A DNA stretch of 6,525 nucleotides. It comes from Calditrichia bacterium (GTDB taxonomy: Bacteria; Calditrichota; Calditrichia; JAJRVZ01). Location: contig DAOWAQ010000115.1 in assembly GCA_030634505.1 (NCBI GenBank), positions 1 to 6,525 on the forward strand, read 5' to 3'. Both the position numbers and the translations under genes were made by a program. The number at the start of each line of letters is the position of its first letter. The stretch's first letter is position 1. Below are positions 5,671 through 6,525 of the stretch, one piece after another. The notes under the pieces were generated by a model. That model made no database searches. It was not told the origin of the DNA and saw only the letters and a list, made by a program, of their open reading frames with translations.

Positions 5671-6525
5671 TTAATTATTAATAAAAACTATTTTTCCTTT
5701 TTTCAATGTCATTTTTACATGATTAACAGCAAAATGATATGGTAAGTATTCTATATTTGGAATGTCCAATAAAATTAAATCTGCTTGTTTTCCAGCCTCA
5801 ATTGTTCCGATCTTGTTTTCAAGTGAAAGCGATCTTGCAGGCATCAAAGTAGTAGCCCAAAGTAATTCATTTGGCAGTAATCCAAGTTTTAATGCTCCAA
5901 TAGTCCAGACTATTTGCATATTTTGGGTCATTGAACTTCCTGGATTAAAATCTGTTGCCAATGCAATATTACATCCGGCATCTAACATTTTTTTTGCCGG
6001 AGTGTATTCATCTTTTCTCAGGAAAAATGTAGTTGCTGGCAGCAACACAGGAATCACACCTTTCTCAGCCATTTTTTTAATTCCTTCATCGGACACTTTT
6101 ACCAAATGGTCTGCTGTAACAGCTTTCATATCTGCTGCTAATTCTGCAGCTCCAAAAGAATGTAATTCATCAGCATGAATACGAAATTTTAATCCAAGTT
6201 TTCCTGCCGCTTCTAAAATTTTTCGTGTTTCTGTTAAATCAAATACACCTTTTTCACAAAACACATCACAATAAATAGCCAAATTTCTTTCAGCCACTTC
6301 AGGAAGCATTTCATTAATTATTAAATCGATATATTCTGCTCTGTTATCACGGTATTCATCGGGAACTTCGTGAGCACCCAGAAAGGTTGGAATCATTTCC
6401 AGTTTTTGCTCAGAATTCAATTCATTGATAATCTCTAAAGATTTTATTTCATCGGCGCTGCTCAGGCCATATCCGCTTTTAGCTTCAATCGTTGTTGTGC
6501 CGTATTCAAAGAATTTACTAAGCCG
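5671..6525 (-). CDS. hutI: Imidazolonepropionase, C-terminal part
   Basis: The frame runs from the right edge to the stop at 5671, giving 284 visible residues; family members have about 410, so roughly the N-terminal 125-130, with the HxH zinc motif, lie outside. HutI opens the ring of 4-imidazolone-5-propanoate to N-formimino-L-glutamate, third step of histidine breakdown, in the cytoplasm. Numbered from the edge, the visible family signatures are GTTTIEAKSGYGL (9-21), FLGAHEVP with H52, CDVFCEKGVF (86-95), the metal-ligand His in FRIHADE (H117), ADHLVKVSDEGI (H140) and ATDFNPGSS (D192, N194), where the Asp is the last metal ligand and the Asn contacts substrate. The C-terminus (GTIEAGKQADLILLD) is the usual end of amidohydrolases. 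No frameshift or missing residue is seen. A TTG at 6420 is internal, not a start. No other hut gene is in the window; any would lie upstream, beyond the right edge. Confidence 0.95.
   Translation of the reverse strand, partial: RLSKFFEYGTTTIEAKSGYGLSSADEIKSLEIINELNSEQKLEMIPTFLGAHEVPDEYRDNRAEYIDLIINEMLPEVAERNLAIYCDVFCEKGVFDLTETRKILEAAGKLGLKFRIHADELHSFGAAELAADMKAVTADHLVKVSDEGIKKMAEKGVIPVLLPATTFFLRKDEYTPAKKMLDAGCNIALATDFNPGSSMTQNMQIVWTIGALKLGLLPNELLWATTLMPARSLSLENKIGTIEAGKQADLILLDIPNIEYLPYHFAVNHVKMTLKKGKIVFINN

Noticed and set aside
5762..6178. Plus-strand open frame of 138 codons
   Set aside because: It is antisense to hutI, which carries the conserved metal and substrate motifs.
6418..6420. 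TTG as a start codon for hutI
   Set aside because: The frame continues upstream to the window edge and encodes the conserved GTTTIEAKSGYGL segment, so the gene starts outside the window.

Overview
The window is AT-rich (about one third G+C), and every gene I can support lies on the minus strand. A Gram-negative bacterium with lipopolysaccharide is indicated by an LptE-type outer-membrane lipoprotein. The LptE sequence, the cellulose-synthase-like glycosyltransferase beside it, the short leaderless sigma-54 activator and the low G+C together suggest the Bacteroidota/Chlorobiota (FCB) side of the tree, perhaps an Ignavibacteria-like lineage. That placement is inferred from family resemblance only.

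Layout, read in the direction of transcription (right to left). (1) 6525-5671: the C-terminal 284 residues of imidazolonepropionase (hutI, histidine degradation), cut by the window edge. (2) 5670-5513: a 158-base intergenic stretch dense in palindromes, with a possible promoter. (3) 5512-4879: a two-gene toxin-antitoxin cassette, an AbrB/SpoVT-fold antitoxin overlapping a PIN-domain (VapC-like) toxin by 29 bases. (4) 4878-4693: 186 bases with two inverted repeats and no gene. (5) 4692-1: a compact run of five genes, namely a sigma-54-dependent activator without a sensor domain, lptE (overlapping it by 11 bases), a processive family-2 glycosyltransferase (one base after lptE), a TPR protein with a long acidic linker (13 bases on), and the start of an exported protein (62 bases on) cut by the left edge.

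The five-gene run looks like one operon built around the cell envelope. LptE helps LptD place LPS in the outer membrane, the glycosyltransferase should make or extend a polysaccharide at the inner membrane, and the TPR protein may be a scaffold. The activator at the head could control the operon itself or RpoN-dependent promoters elsewhere. The toxin-antitoxin pair is functionally separate and may be an insertion between hutI and this operon. I found no RNA genes, CRISPR array, insertion sequence or convincing intrinsic terminator. Nothing here is clearly a new system. The most notable points are the regulator-lptE-glycosyltransferase coupling and the palindrome cluster in front of the toxin-antitoxin genes.
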